From Psychrobium sp051201665 (GTDB lineage Bacteria > Pseudomonadota > Gammaproteobacteria > Enterobacterales > Psychrobiaceae): 64,000 nt of DNA. Below are positions 63,225 through 64,000 of the stretch, in pieces. The stretch covers positions 1,054,001 through 1,118,000 of the forward strand of contig NZ_CP179210.1 of assembly GCF_051201665.1 (NCBI RefSeq), written 5' to 3'. The position numbers and the translations under genes are program-made. The notes under the pieces are model-generated. The model did not search any database. It saw only the letters and a program-made list of their open reading frames with translations, and had not been told where the DNA came from. The stretch's first letter is position 1. Every line of letters begins with the position of its first letter.

Positions 63225-63254
63225 TTGTAACCTGCCTCACAAAAAAGCTATAAT
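63225..63254 (+). promoter_or_regulatory. Sigma-70 promoter of gcvT
   Basis: TTGTAA and TATAAT with an 18-bp spacer, about 67 bp before the gcvT start. No glycine-riboswitch aptamer motif was recognised in 62965-63321. The rest of this gap shows only AT-rich sequence. Confidence 0.7.
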
Positions 63255-63321
63255 CGCGCCACTAAATAATTTGTCATGGCTAAAAACAGGCTACGACACC
63301 TTTAAAGCTTGAGGATCTATT

Positions 63322-64000
63322 ATGGCTCAACAAACAGTTTTATTTGATAAACACATCGAAGCTGGCGCTAAGATGGTTGATTTTCACGGTTGGGATATGC
63401 CAATCAACTATGGTTCTCAAATTGAAGAGCACCATGCTGTACGTCAAGATGCGGGTATGTTTGATGTATCACACATGACGGTTGTGGACATTAAAGGTTC
63501 ACAAGCGAAAGAATTCCTACAAAAGCTATTAGCTAACGACGTTGCAAAACTTACTGTTGAAGGTAAAGCAATGTACGGCGGCATGCTTAATGAAGAAGGC
63601 GGCGTGATTGATGACTTGATCACTTACTTCATTACTAACGATTACTACCGTTTGGTTGTTAACTCTGCGACGCGTGTTAAAGACATGGCGTGGATCAACA
63701 AACAGTCTGCTGGTTATGACGTTGCAGTCACTGAATTGCCTGAACTATCTATGATTGCTGTTCAAGGCCCTAACGCTAAAGAAAAAGCGGCAAAAGTATT
63801 TAATAGCGAACAAAATGCTTTATTAGAAGGCATCAAGCCATTTATGTCTGTTGATTCTGGTGACTACTTCATCGCAACAACAGGTTACACCGGCGAAAAC
63901 GGTTACGAAATTATCGTACACGAAGATAAAGCGGCTGATTTATGGCAACAACTATTAGACGTTGACGTTCGTCCTTGTGGTTTAGGCGCGCGTGATACAT
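63322..64000 (+). CDS. gcvT: Glycine cleavage system T protein (aminomethyltransferase), partial
   Basis: The frame from ATG 63322 (ribosome site GAGGATC) runs open to the window edge, about 226 residues. It matches GcvT: MVDFHGWDMPINYGSQIEEHH, FDVSHMTVVDIKG and TGYTGENGYEI, with the folate-binding region present. GcvT transfers the methylene group of glycine to THF. The gcvH and gcvP genes probably follow outside. The gene is truncated by the window edge, not by mutation. Confidence 0.96.
   Translation, partial: MAQQTVLFDKHIEAGAKMVDFHGWDMPINYGSQIEEHHAVRQDAGMFDVSHMTVVDIKGSQAKEFLQKLLANDVAKLTVEGKAMYGGMLNEEGGVIDDLITYFITNDYYRLVVNSATRVKDMAWINKQSAGYDVAVTELPELSMIAVQGPNAKEKAAKVFNSEQNALLEGIKPFMSVDSGDYFIATTGYTGENGYEIIVHEDKAADLWQQLLDVDVRPCGLGARDT

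Noticed and set aside
62965..63321. Glycine riboswitch before gcvT
   Set aside because: The conserved tandem aptamer motifs were not seen. The short leader after the sigma-70 promoter is too small.

Overview
The window is AT-rich DNA from a gammaproteobacterium, most likely a marine member of the Alteromonadales (Colwelliaceae-like). The evidence is the ygfB-pepP-ubiH-ubiI-(gcvT) block next to 6S RNA and 5-formyltetrahydrofolate cyclo-ligase, orn/rsgA/psd clustering, a DcaP-type porin and an OsmC-YcaO fusion. The genus is an inference. There is no phage, plasmid or CRISPR signal, but insertion sequences and decaying genes are frequent.

Layout. 1-770: end of a frameshifted DMT exporter and a Rof-like Rho antagonist. 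781-3860: arsenate operon (ArsC-ArsR fusion, GAPDH, ArsJ) divergent from an OsmC-YcaO fusion (4072-6255). 6300-8940: three lipoproteins, two of them with TonB-type C-terminal domains. 8940-10510: a Ppx/GppA remnant and an AraC-GyrI regulator. 10663-13063: proBA. 13116-17553: TerB-like protein, truncated LysR regulator beside dadA, Nudix hydrolase, a MITE-like element, a small beta-barrel and a Cys-tailed protein. 17605-24819: a six-gene operon for a MacB-like ABC exporter plus an NtrY/NtrC-type two-component pair, preceded by a sigma-54 promoter and GTCC/GGAC palindromes. 25054-31700: RNA pseudouridine synthase, acyltransferase, three tRNA-Gly genes and one decayed copy, orn, rsgA, psd, a DMT exporter and a DUF4440-like protein. 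31738-33032: a complete IS256-family element. 33086-39502: an MCP gene broken by a stop codon, a small thiol protein, mrcB and an intact MCP. 39541-40277: an IS5-family remnant joined to the 3' end of an RND pump gene. 40410-46449: sugar dehydrogenase, YHYH lipoprotein, lactate permease pseudogene, LysR regulator, porin. 46637-49302: GntR/YtrA-type ABC operon. 49395-53133: hrpB, lipase-like protein, 5-FCL. 53480-55962: a two-gene miniprotein transcription unit, a tandem array derived from the 3' part of 6S RNA (split by an IS3-family element) and the 6S RNA gene. 56128-60539: ygfB-pepP-ubiH-ubiI. 60605-62964: serine hydrolase and TrmB-like regulator. 63322 to the end: gcvT.

The most unusual region is 53480-55962. 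The 6S RNA gene (minus strand) is followed by four extra ~110-117 bp copies of its 3' portion, one of which carries a 1258-bp IS3-family element with a 3-bp target duplication. Beyond them lies a self-contained unit of promoter with palindrome, two paralogous double-membrane-helix proteins of 55-56 residues, and a terminator. The second system worth attention is the sigma-54-dependent ABC exporter with its own NtrC-type regulator.

Several genes are broken by identifiable lesions: a 5-bp duplication, in-frame stops, truncations and IS remnants. This suggests ongoing gene loss in transport, chemotaxis and efflux functions. Gene coordinates follow the start codon judged best from ribosome-binding sites and family alignments recalled from memory. 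No database search was possible.
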